DNA of 23,538 nucleotides from Brevundimonas sp. UBA4609 (GTDB lineage: Bacteria; Pseudomonadota; Alphaproteobacteria; Caulobacterales; Caulobacteraceae), in NCBI GenBank assembly GCA_002386585.1, contig DGIZ01000193.1, forward strand, positions 1 to 23,538, given 5' to 3'. Each line of letters opens with the position of its first letter. The stretch's first letter is position 1. Shown here piece after piece: positions 1 through 6,995 of this stretch. A program made the translations under genes and the position numbers. Below the pieces are notes generated by a model. It was not told the origin of the DNA and ran no database searches. It saw only the letters and a list, made by a program, of their open reading frames with translations.

Positions 1-818
1 ACGGCGCCGGACGCTCCCGCCAGACCGGCCCCGCCTCCGCCGCCTCCGCCCACGCAGACGACCTCGATCCAGCGCGCCCAGACCGGCGGGGTCCAGCTCC
101 CCGAGGCGGTCAGCACCGTCGTCTCGCGGCGCGTCGCGCCCTGACCGAACCAGGCGCGGCCCGTGCTTCGGTCGATCCGCAGCGCCTCATGCCAGGCGCC
201 GCCGTCGGGACTGACCTTCAGCCGCAGGTCGTCGTCGCCGACCAGCCCCAGTTCAGCCCGCCCGCCCCAACCGCTCTGGAACAGCAGAGACAGGACGTCG
301 CCCGCCGTCTGCTTGTTGAAGGTGAAACGCAGATCGCCGTCGCCGCCGCTCTCACTCTCCAGCGCGGTCCACAACGCCTTGTTGGCCCGCACGGCGACGA
401 CGTTCGTCGCGTCCGCCGTGGTGTTCACGCCGAGACGGGTGATCTGCTGGATCTCTTCGGGCAGGCCGAAGGACAGGGGCGTCCAGACGCCTGCCCGCCG
501 GACCAGAATCTCCTCGCTGTCGAGAACCACGACCAGCTGGCCGTCCGGCGCCGGAACCGGCCGCCAGCCGCCCCGCTCATGCCGCATCAAGCTGCCCGCC
601 GGGAAGGCCGCCCACTCATCGCCCGTCGCTTCTTCCGGCAGGATATAGAGCGCCCCCTCGGCCGGATCGGCGGGCTGATTGCTGACCGTGCGGCTGACCA
701 CGGCGGTCTGGATCAGCGCGTCCAGGCGGGTCAGGGCCTCGTTCAGGGTCACGTGTTTCTGCAGCTGTCCGGCCGCCAGATAAGGCAGGCCCAGCCGCGC
801 GCTGGCGTCATCGCTCAT
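1..818 (-). CDS. DUF2793 domain protein (phage/GTA tail-type), 3' end cut by window edge
   Basis: The leftward frame is open from the ATG at 818 to the window edge, giving 272 codons with no stop. It begins MSDDASARLGLPYLAAGQLQKH and continues with VTLNEALTRLDALIQTAV, the N-terminal pattern of DUF2793 proteins. About residues 1-100 form that domain. A middle section (about 120-230, FNKQTAGDVLSLLFQSGWGG and LRIDRSTGRAWFG) resembles the beta-rich repeats of tail fibres. The last visible part (ETTVLTASGSWTPPVWARW then a glycine run) looks like a glycine-rich tail-tip adhesin domain. Known of the family: DUF2793 genes often sit beside prophage or gene-transfer-agent tail modules in alphaproteobacteria. 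No other tail gene is visible to its right, so it would be the first gene of a leftward unit. GGAG lies 8 bases before the start. The family call is good; the tail role is inferred. Confidence 0.75.
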   Translation of the reverse strand, partial: MSDDASARLGLPYLAAGQLQKHVTLNEALTRLDALIQTAVVSRTVSNQPADPAEGALYILPEEATGDEWAAFPAGSLMRHERGGWRPVPAPDGQLVVVLDSEEILVRRAGVWTPLSFGLPEEIQQITRLGVNTTADATNVVAVRANKALWTALESESGGDGDLRFTFNKQTAGDVLSLLFQSGWGGRAELGLVGDDDLRLKVSPDGGAWHEALRIDRSTGRAWFGQGATRRETTVLTASGSWTPPVWARWIEVVCVGGGGGGGAGLAGASGA

Positions 819-819
819 G

Positions 820-843
820 GCGGTCTCCAAAGGTTGAGACCGC
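820..843 (-). promoter_or_regulatory. Hairpin covering the DUF2793 ribosome binding site
   Basis: Read on the minus strand, GCGGTCTC - AACCTTTG - GAGACCGC is a perfect 8-bp stem with an 8-base loop. It ends one base before the ATG at 818. The only Shine-Dalgarno match, GGAG, spans the last loop base and the first three bases of the 3' arm, so the folded form would mask it. This would allow translational control, but function is inferred from position only. Confidence 0.5.
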
Positions 844-1043
844 AGTCTGGTCAGGCGACGAGCCCCGGCGCGTCGATCCGCTCGAGTTCACGCCAAAGCC
901 GGGAATTTTCAGGGATTGGCCGCATCAGGCGCGCTATCGCCCTGCGCCGTGCCCGCGCATTTGGACGCACGAAGCTGCGCTCGACAGGTCCGGCGCCGAC
1001 GCGCTAACCGACGCTTCCCCACGCGTTCACCGAAGGTCGATGC

Positions 1044-1991
1044 ATGACCCTGACCCAGGCCCTGATGCGACTGGCCGCCCTGGCCCTGCTGGCGCCGCCC
1101 GGCCTCGTCGCCGTCTCGGCGCTCAGCCGCATCGGCCACCGCCTGCCCGACCTGCTGACCCAGTTCACCGCGCCCGCCCTGGTTGCGACGCTGGCGCTGT
1201 GCGGCCTCTTCCTGCTGTTCAGACTGTGGGACATGGCCGCCCTCGGCGCGGGCTTGGCGGGGCTGCTGCTTCTTGCCGTCTGGCCGCAATGGGCGCCTGA
1301 AAAAGGCCGCGCCGCCGGATCGAATACCCTAACCGTCTACTCCGCCAACCTGTGGGCGCGGAACGAGGACGTGGCGGCCATCACCCGCTCCATCGAACAG
1401 GCCGACGCCGACGTGGTCATGCTGATCGAGTTGGGCGACGCCCCGGCCGCGCAACTGGACACGATCCTGACCGCCTATCCGCACCGGGTCAGCACGCCGC
1501 GCAAGGATCGGCCCAGCGGCGCCGCGCGCTCGGTGATCGCCTCGCGTCTGCCGCTGCGCCGTGTGCGCGATGCTGACGGTCAGGGTCTGGCGGCCCTTGT
1601 CGCCCAGGCCGAGACGTCGCTGGGGCCGATCAGCCTGATCGCCGTCCACATGACGCGGCCCTGGCCCTTCCAGCACCCCTGCGGCCAGATCAGTCAGGCG
1701 CAACGGCTGGCCGGACTGCGCGCCGGGCTTGAGGGGCCGGTCGTCGTGGCGGGCGACTTCAACAGCGTCTCCAGCGGCCGCATCGGTCGTCAGATCAAGG
1801 CTGAGACGGGCCTGACCCCCGCCCCCGCCTGGCCCGGCACCTGGCCCTCGGCCCTGCCCGCCTTCCTCGGCATCACCATCGACCACGTCTGGCGCTCGCC
1901 TGATCTGGCCTTGGTCGAGCGGCGGCTGGGCCAGAAGACCGGTTCGGACCACCGCCCGGTGATCGTGCGCCTCAGCCGAGCCGAGCCATAA
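1044..1991 (+). CDS. Membrane-anchored endonuclease/exonuclease/phosphatase (EEP) family protein
   Basis: A 315-residue protein. Residues 1-25, about 42-60 and about 63-82 are hydrophobic segments, so the catalytic domain (about 95-313) is probably held at the inner membrane facing the periplasm. EEP metal and catalytic residues are all visible: N102 in SANLW, E129 in MLIELGD, H202 in AVHMT, D238 and N240 in GDFNS, D280-H281 in ITIDHVW, and D302-H303 in GSDHRPV. EEP enzymes are Mg-dependent phosphodiesterases or phosphomonoesterases acting on DNA, phospholipid or phosphoprenyl substrates. The layout (three membrane segments plus EEP) resembles VanJ-like proteins, but the substrate cannot be read here. 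The ATG at 1044 follows GAAGG; an overlapping ATG at 1040 is in another frame. A weak promoter candidate is TCGACAG (981) with GCTAAC (1003). The 3' end overlaps the opposing cca gene by 20 bp. Confidence 0.85.
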   Translation: MTLTQALMRLAALALLAPPGLVAVSALSRIGHRLPDLLTQFTAPALVATLALCGLFLLFRLWDMAALGAGLAGLLLLAVWPQWAPEKGRAAGSNTLTVYSANLWARNEDVAAITRSIEQADADVVMLIELGDAPAAQLDTILTAYPHRVSTPRKDRPSGAARSVIASRLPLRRVRDADGQGLAALVAQAETSLGPISLIAVHMTRPWPFQHPCGQISQAQRLAGLRAGLEGPVVVAGDFNSVSSGRIGRQIKAETGLTPAPAWPGTWPSALPAFLGITIDHVWRSPDLALVERRLGQKTGSDHRPVIVRLSRAEP

Positions 1992-3180
1992 GGGCCTTCA
2001 GCCGCGCCTCGTGCCCGTGGTCGGGGAAATCGTCGGCGATCCAGCTCTCTTCAAAGGCCTTCAGCAGCCGCCCCGTCTGCGGTCCTGGTTGAAGACCCAG
2101 TCGCGCCAGATCCTTGCCCCCGACCGGCAACTTCGGCGGCGACCAGTTCGCCGCCAGCGTCAACAGGCGTTGCGCCGTCCCGGCCTCCGCGCCCGCCGCC
2201 CAGGCGCGATAAAGACGATCCTCGACCGCCTGACGCCCCGTGCGCCAGACGGCGGCGCGCGCCTCGGCCTCGCTCATCGCCGGATCAATCTGTTCGCCGA
2301 CGGCCTCGACCAGCCGGTCCCTCTGAACGTTCGACAGCCGCAGCCTCAAGGCCGCCGCGCGCACCGCCTCCGCGTCCTCCGGCAACAGCGCTGACAGACG
2401 CAGCACCGGGTCCGTGCTGACCCCGACCATCGCCTCGAACAGCGTCAGGCTTTTCGGCTGCGGCATAACCCGCCCCAGCACCCCCGCCTGATCCATCAGC
2501 CGCACCGCCGCGCGCGGATCGGGCGCGGCCAGCAGCTTGAGCAGTTCCTTCGACACCCGCTCGGCCGACAGCCGTTCGACCCCTTCGGCCAGAGCGGCGC
2601 AGGCTTCGACCGCCGCCGCATCCGGCGCCCCGCGCCCGTACCAGGCGAAGAAGCGATAGAAGCGCAGGATGCGCAGATAGTCCTCGCGGATGCGCTGTTC
2701 CGGCTCACCGACGAAGACGATCCGTCCGGCCAGTGCGTCCTCATACCCCGCGCCTGTCGGGTCGAGGATCAGCCCCTCCGCATCCGCATAAAGCGCGTTC
2801 AGTCGGAAGTCCCGCCGCGCCGCGTCTTCGGCCCAATCGTCTGTGAAGGCCACCGTGGCGCGACGTCCGTCAGTCGAGACGTCCCGGCGCAGGGTGGTGA
2901 TCTCGAACGGCTGGCGTTCCGATATGGCCGTCACCGTGCCGTGCTCCATGCCGGTCGGCACGCTCTTCAGGCCCGCCGCCTTCAGCGCCCGGACCACCGC
3001 CTCGGGCGTCAGGACAGTGGCGATGTCCACATCGTCGATCGGCGCGCCCAGCACGGCGTTGCGCACGCAGCCGCCGACGAAACGGGCGCAGTCCGTCCCG
3101 CCCGCCGCCGCCAGCGCCGCCATCACCGCCTGCGTCGCGCCTGCCGTCAGCCAGTCCTGCCCTGAAAGGACGCGGCTCAT
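1972..3180 (-). CDS. cca: CCA tRNA nucleotidyltransferase / poly(A) polymerase family
   Basis: This 402-residue class II nucleotidyltransferase adds or repairs the 3' CCA of tRNAs in the cytoplasm, using CTP and ATP. The N-terminal head has the nucleotide-binding GGCVRNAVLG (36-45) and the metal-binding DDVDIAT (49-55, carboxylates D50 and D52). The RRDFRLNALY motif (122-131) and the neck motif RIREDYLRILRFYRF (163-177) follow; the rest is the helical body and tail. The family also includes poly(A) polymerases, but gene context and length fit a tRNA enzyme. The ATG at 3180 overlaps the upstream NUDIX stop by 4 bp (ATGA), so the two are probably translationally coupled. It is the last gene of the DUF1285–NUDIX–cca operon, and its last 20 bp overlap the opposing EEP gene. 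Confidence 0.93.
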   Translation of the reverse strand: MSRVLSGQDWLTAGATQAVMAALAAAGGTDCARFVGGCVRNAVLGAPIDDVDIATVLTPEAVVRALKAAGLKSVPTGMEHGTVTAISERQPFEITTLRRDVSTDGRRATVAFTDDWAEDAARRDFRLNALYADAEGLILDPTGAGYEDALAGRIVFVGEPEQRIREDYLRILRFYRFFAWYGRGAPDAAAVEACAALAEGVERLSAERVSKELLKLLAAPDPRAAVRLMDQAGVLGRVMPQPKSLTLFEAMVGVSTDPVLRLSALLPEDAEAVRAAALRLRLSNVQRDRLVEAVGEQIDPAMSEAEARAAVWRTGRQAVEDRLYRAWAAGAEAGTAQRLLTLAANWSPPKLPVGGKDLARLGLQPGPQTGRLLKAFEESWIADDFPDHGHEARLKALMARLG

Positions 3181-3851
3181 TCCACACGCTCGGTCGCGTC
3201 AGCCTCGGCGGCCTGATGCGGCGCGGCCTCCTCGCCATAGAGCCGGTTGAACAGCCCCTTCAGAATGCCCGCCGTCACGCCCCAGATGTAGCGCTCGCGA
3301 TACGGCATGGCCCAGAACCAGCGGCGCGGCCCGTTCTCCTGATCATAGTAGTCACGGCGATGATTCACCGGGTCCATCAGGAAGTTCCACGGCGCCTCGA
3401 ACACCTCGGCCACCTCTGCGGGCGACGGCGTGACTTCGGGCGGCGCCGTCAGCCAGCCCACCACCGGCGTCACCAGAAACCCGGTGCCCGTCTCATAGGG
3501 ATCGCCCAGCCCCAGAGGTTCGACCACGGCGGGGTCCAGCGCGATCTCCTCCCACGCCTCGCGCAGGGCGGCGTCCAGCGCCGTCTCGCCCGGATCGAGC
3601 CGTCCGCCCGCAAAGGCGATCTGCCCCGTATGGCTGGCCAGACTGTCGGATCGGCGCGTCAGCAGCACGCTGGGACCATCCTCACGCGCGATGATGGGGA
3701 TCAGCACCGCCGCGGGCCTCAGCTTGACCTTCGGGCGGCTGAAATCGGGGTTCAGATCATAGTCTGACCGCACCGCCACGCGCTCCGGCGACCATGCCGC
3801 CACAGGGTCCAGCCGCTGTTGCAACCGAGCCTTCAGGCCGGAACAGGTCAA
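3177..3851 (-). CDS. NUDIX hydrolase, CoA pyrophosphatase (NudL/UPF0035) type
   Basis: A 224-residue NUDIX protein. The extended UPF0035 signature LASHTGQIAFAGG (71-83) runs into the Nudix box, with G83, E89, R97-E98 and E101-E102 all in register, so the Mg-binding glutamates are intact. The usual glycine near the end of the box is alanine (A104), and the common FPGG is FAGG. Relatives split CoA or other nucleotide diphosphates into 3',5'-ADP plus phosphopantetheine products; the exact substrate is inferred. The best start is TTG at 3851, with AAAGGGG about ten bases upstream; no ATG occurs at the N-terminus. That TTG overlaps the DUF1285 stop by 4 bp, and the gene's own stop overlaps the cca start, so all three genes form one unit. 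Confidence 0.88.
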   Translation of the reverse strand: MTCSGLKARLQQRLDPVAAWSPERVAVRSDYDLNPDFSRPKVKLRPAAVLIPIIAREDGPSVLLTRRSDSLASHTGQIAFAGGRLDPGETALDAALREAWEEIALDPAVVEPLGLGDPYETGTGFLVTPVVGWLTAPPEVTPSPAEVAEVFEAPWNFLMDPVNHRRDYYDQENGPRRWFWAMPYRERYIWGVTAGILKGLFNRLYGEEAAPHQAAEADATERVE

Positions 3852-4414
3852 AGCCCCGCCCCTTTCGGTCCCAACGGAAACGTCACGCCGCCCGACCGCA
3901 CGACCAGACGCCCGTCCGCCTCCTGAGCCCGCTCGACCAGTTCATAGAAGACCGGCCGGGCGATCCGCGCCCACAGATCGCCGCGCACATGAACGCGCGG
4001 CGCCGGCTCCCCCGTCGTCGCGTCCGTCTCGACAATGATGGCGTGTTCGGGACCGGCGACAGCCTCGTCGCCCTGATCCGTGGTGAAGACCAGCGCCGCA
4101 CCGTCTTCGCGCACCGCCACGGCGCGGAACGGCAGATCCTCTACCGCAATCTTCAGCTTCTCGACCGGCGTGACCAGATGATAGCCGTCCGGGTCTTTCC
4201 TCAGCACCGTCGAGAACAGCCGCACAAGCTCAGCCCGTCCGATGGGCGAGCCTTCATGCATCCACACCCCGTCGGCGCGGATAAGGATGTCGATCTCGCC
4301 GCAATGTTCAGGATGCCACAGATGCACGGGCGGCAGTCCCCGTCCCGGCGCCTGACGCGCAGCCTCGGCCACGCTGGTCAAGCCAGAGCCGGACGATGTC
4401 GGTGGGTTCGTCAT
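3848..4414 (-). CDS. DUF1285 domain protein
   Basis: About 188 residues from the ATG at 4414 (MTNPPTSSGSG). A TTG ten codons upstream (4444) would also be in frame; neither has a strong ribosome site, so I prefer ATG. The core IDILIRADGVWMHEGSPIGR, then ELVRLFSTVLRKDPDGYHLV and TPVEKLKIAVEDLPF, is the DUF1285 fold, a small beta-rich cytoplasmic domain of unknown biochemical role. No signal peptide or membrane segment is seen. It is the first gene of the leftward operon with NUDIX and cca. This order is common in alphaproteobacteria, which hints at a role linked to nucleotide or tRNA metabolism, but that is only association. Confidence 0.85.
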   Translation of the reverse strand: MTNPPTSSGSGLTSVAEAARQAPGRGLPPVHLWHPEHCGEIDILIRADGVWMHEGSPIGRAELVRLFSTVLRKDPDGYHLVTPVEKLKIAVEDLPFRAVAVREDGAALVFTTDQGDEAVAGPEHAIIVETDATTGEPAPRVHVRGDLWARIARPVFYELVERAQEADGRLVVRSGGVTFPLGPKGAGL

Positions 4415-4462
4415 GTCTGAACTATGGGACGCGTCGCCCCGCAAAGGAAGGCCGCGCCCGGC

Positions 4463-4975
4463 TCAGGCGTCGGGCCGAACGGCTCCGACCGGCGCCGCCT
4501 CGGTGAAGGGCAGCCACATGACCCGGCGCTGATCCACCGGCCCCGGCAACACGGCGTCGGGCGCAGGCACGAACCCGAAGCGCGAGAAATAGGGCGGATC
4601 GCCGACCAGCAGGATGCCGTCCAGCCCCAGCGTCTTCGCCTCTTCGATGCAGGCGCGCACCAGTTCACCGCCCAGTCCAGTGCTCCGGCTGGCCTTGTCC
4701 ACGGCGATGGGACCCAGAAAGACCGAGCGCGCCTCGCCCGCCATGATGGACCACAGCCGGACCGAGCCGATCAGGCGTCCGCCTTCATACAGACAGAACC
4801 CGGTCGTCAGCGGCGCGCGCTCGCGCAGCCGCTCGGCCGTCTTGGCGAAACGGCCTGGGCCGAAGGCGGCGATGACCAGGGCGTCGACGGCGGCCGCATC
4901 GGCCGTCGTCTCACGCGTGATCGCCCCCGCGAACTGCGGGTCGTCAGACGGGGCGGAGGCGGACGCGGCGTTCAT
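4463..4975 (-). CDS. GNAT-family N-acetyltransferase (YhbS-like)
   Basis: A 170-residue GNAT-fold protein, expected to move an acyl group from acyl-CoA to an amine in the cytoplasm. The fold shows as SVRLWSIMAG (71-80), the beta-4 strand VFLGPIAVD (85-93), and the acyl-CoA pyrophosphate loop RSTGLGGEL (97-105) in motif A. It is followed by GDPPYFSRFGF (125-135), typical of the COG3153/YhbS group. The acceptor is unknown. It starts at ATG 4975. It lies 48 bp downstream of the DUF1285 start region and 63 bp from the end of the crotonase gene, on the same strand as both, so it could be co-transcribed from either side. Nothing marks it as transferred. Confidence 0.85.
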   Translation of the reverse strand: MNAASASAPSDDPQFAGAITRETTADAAAVDALVIAAFGPGRFAKTAERLRERAPLTTGFCLYEGGRLIGSVRLWSIMAGEARSVFLGPIAVDKASRSTGLGGELVRACIEEAKTLGLDGILLVGDPPYFSRFGFVPAPDAVLPGPVDQRRVMWLPFTEAAPVGAVRPDA

Positions 4976-5038
4976 GCGCGGCCCCTAGTCCCCCGCGCCC
5001 CCCGAATCAATCGCGATCTTCGGCGAAACGGCGCGAAA

Positions 5039-5812
5039 TCAGCCCACCCGGGAGAAGTCCGGCGCGCGCTTCTGGCTGAAGGCCATGAAAGCCTCCATCG
5101 CCTCGGGGCTGCGCATCTGCGAACCGAAGGCCTGCGCCTCGCGCTGCATCACCGTCCACAACAGCTCAGCGTCGCGCATCAGGGCCTTGGTCTTGCGGAT
5201 CGAGTTGGGCGCGCGCGCCGCCAGTTTGCCCGCCAGTTCCGCCGCCGTCGCATCGACCTGATCAGCGGGAACAGCGCGGTTGGCCAGACCCCAGGCCAGA
5301 GCCGTCTTGCCGTCGATCGCCTCGCCCAGGGCGAACAGTTCAAAGGCGCGCTGGTGGCCGATACTGGCTCCCATCAACAGCGAAGACGCAGCCTCCGGCG
5401 CCAAGGCCAGATTGACGAAGGGCACGGACAGCAGGGCGTCTTCTGCTACCACCACCATGTCGCAATGCAGCAGCAGCGTCAGGCCGATGCCCACCGCCCG
5501 GCCGCGCACCGCCGCCACGGCAGGCTTGTCCAGATCGGCCAGCGCCTTCAGGAAGCGGAACACCCCCATCTCGACCAGATCGCCCTCGGTCTGGCCGATG
5601 GCGATGAAGTCGGCGATGTCATTGCCCGCCGAGAAGGAGTCACCCTCGCTTCGGAACAGGATGACGCGCACGGCGTCATCGGCCCTCGCCTTCTCCGTCG
5701 CATCGGCCAGAGCCGTATACATCGCCTGGGTGATGGCGTTCTTCTTGTCCGCACGGTCGAAGACGACCGTCAGGACGCCGCCCTCCAGATGGGTCCGAAT
5801 ATGTTCGCTCAT
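5039..5812 (-). CDS. Enoyl-CoA hydratase/isomerase (crotonase fold)
   Basis: A 257-residue crotonase. The oxyanion-hole strand SAGNDIADF (61-69) and the second backbone donor in AAVRGRAVGIG (100-110) are clear. In the active-site region the sequence reads LALAPEAASSLLMGASIGHQ (135-154): only one catalytic carboxylate (E140) is evident, in the PE-A-SS context typical of delta3,delta2-enoyl-CoA isomerases and related atypical hydratases rather than two-glutamate hydratases. It is therefore more likely to shift a double bond than to add water, or to act on an unusual acyl-CoA. The ATG at 5812 overlaps the stop of the upstream MBL gene (ATGA) and has GGAG about nine bases before it, so I choose it over a TTG nine codons upstream. 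Confidence 0.88.
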   Translation of the reverse strand: MSEHIRTHLEGGVLTVVFDRADKKNAITQAMYTALADATEKARADDAVRVILFRSEGDSFSAGNDIADFIAIGQTEGDLVEMGVFRFLKALADLDKPAVAAVRGRAVGIGLTLLLHCDMVVVAEDALLSVPFVNLALAPEAASSLLMGASIGHQRAFELFALGEAIDGKTALAWGLANRAVPADQVDATAAELAGKLAARAPNSIRKTKALMRDAELLWTVMQREAQAFGSQMRSPEAMEAFMAFSQKRAPDFSRVG

Positions 5813-6900
5813 TGGCCTGTCTCCGAAAGGCTCCACCAATCCACGCCGTCCCCGTCCCGCACGCGGCGGACCCGTCCCTGACGTTCGAGATAGTTGAGGT
5901 GCGCCAACGCCTCGCCGGTGGCCATGCCCAATACTGCGTCGCCCACCGGCCGGGCGAACAGGGCACCGAACACGTCAACGGCGCGACACGGCGTCCGCAG
6001 CGTCTTCTCCAACCGCTTCAGCGCCACCTCATGCCCGCGCATCAGCGCCTCCAGCCGCAAGGTCACGCCGTAGAACGGCTCCCCGTGCGACGGCAGCACC
6101 AGCAGATCACCCGGCAGCAGTTCCTTCAGCGCCGCCAGCGAGCGCAGCCAGTCGCCCAGCGGGTCGGCCTGCGGCTCCGTCGGCCAGATCGAGATATTTG
6201 AGGAAATGCGCGGCAGAATCTGATCGCCCGCGATGAAGACGCCGTCCGTCTCGCGCCACAGGCAGACATGCTCCGGACTGTGCCCTTCGCCGATCACGAC
6301 CCGCCATTCATCACCGCCGATGCTCAGGATCTCGCCGTCCTGCACCCGGCGGTAATCACGCGGAAAATCCTGAACCATGCGGCCGAACCCGCCATAGCCG
6401 TCCCGCCAGCGCGCCACCTGTTCGTCCGACCATCCCGCCGCCCGATAGAAGGCTTCAGCGCTCGCCGGAGGCCCCAACGCCTCGTCGCCGATCAGCAGTC
6501 GCGCGGTCACATACTCCGTCCGCGACATCAGCAGCGGCGCATCGAACTGTTCGCACAGCCAGCCGGCAAGGCCGATATGATCCGGGTGCATATGAGTGCA
6601 GATGACGCGAGTGACGGGGCGGCCGCCCAGGACGCCGGTCAGCGCCCTGCTCCAGTCTTCGCGCGACGCCTCCGTGGCCAGACCGGCGTCGACAATGGCC
6701 CAGCCGTCTCCATCCTCAATGGCGTAGAGATTGATGTGGTTCAGGGCCATGGGCAGCGGCAGGCGCAACCACAGCACGCCGGGCGCGACACGCGTCGCCT
6801 CACCGGGCGCCGGCGCGGCTTCAAAGGGATAATTCAGCCCGCGCTCCGTCCGGGAACTTGTCAGGGTGTCGCCGTCAGCCAAGTCCGTCTCCAATTGCAA
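5809..6900 (-). CDS. MBL-fold metallo-hydrolase with C-terminal winged helix
   Basis: A protein of up to 363 residues with a metallo-beta-lactamase fold. All metal ligands are visible: THMHPDHIG gives H103, H105, D107 and H108; then H207 in GEGHSPEH, D226 in IAGDQILP, and H272 in PSHGEPF. The final 65 or so residues look like the winged-helix module of hydroxyacylglutathione-hydrolase/LACTB2-like proteins. Such enzymes hydrolyse thioesters or phosphodiesters; the partner crotonase, coupled by a 4-bp overlap, makes an acyl-CoA or other thioester plausible (inference). There is no ATG before M51. TTG at 6900 follows AAAGGA closely; another TTG at codon 7 has GGAG six bases before it, so the start is uncertain by a few codons. 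No signal peptide. Confidence 0.87.
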   Translation of the reverse strand: MQLETDLADGDTLTSSRTERGLNYPFEAAPAPGEATRVAPGVLWLRLPLPMALNHINLYAIEDGDGWAIVDAGLATEASREDWSRALTGVLGGRPVTRVICTHMHPDHIGLAGWLCEQFDAPLLMSRTEYVTARLLIGDEALGPPASAEAFYRAAGWSDEQVARWRDGYGGFGRMVQDFPRDYRRVQDGEILSIGGDEWRVVIGEGHSPEHVCLWRETDGVFIAGDQILPRISSNISIWPTEPQADPLGDWLRSLAALKELLPGDLLVLPSHGEPFYGVTLRLEALMRGHEVALKRLEKTLRTPCRAVDVFGALFARPVGDAVLGMATGEALAHLNYLERQGRVRRVRDGDGVDWWSLSETGQ

Positions 6901-6995
6901 CCGTCCTTTTAGAGAGCCTTTTCGATGGCGTCCATTCTTGACCGGGCTTGAACTGGCGGTCAGGGATAAACTCTCTGTTCAATTGGAGCGTCCCC

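Noticed and set aside
189..1007. Plus-strand open frame across the DUF2793 gene and the following gap
   Set aside because: Antisense to the DUF2793 coding frame, and the product has no recognisable domain.
909..1289. Minus-strand open frames between the DUF2793 and EEP genes
   Set aside because: They lie mostly antisense to the EEP gene, are Gln/Arg-rich and have no ribosome site or motif.
4424..5881. A long open frame on the plus strand antisense to the GNAT and crotonase genes
   Set aside because: Its product is Arg/Gln/His-rich with no domain, as expected for the complement of GC-rich genes; the opposite strand holds clear families.
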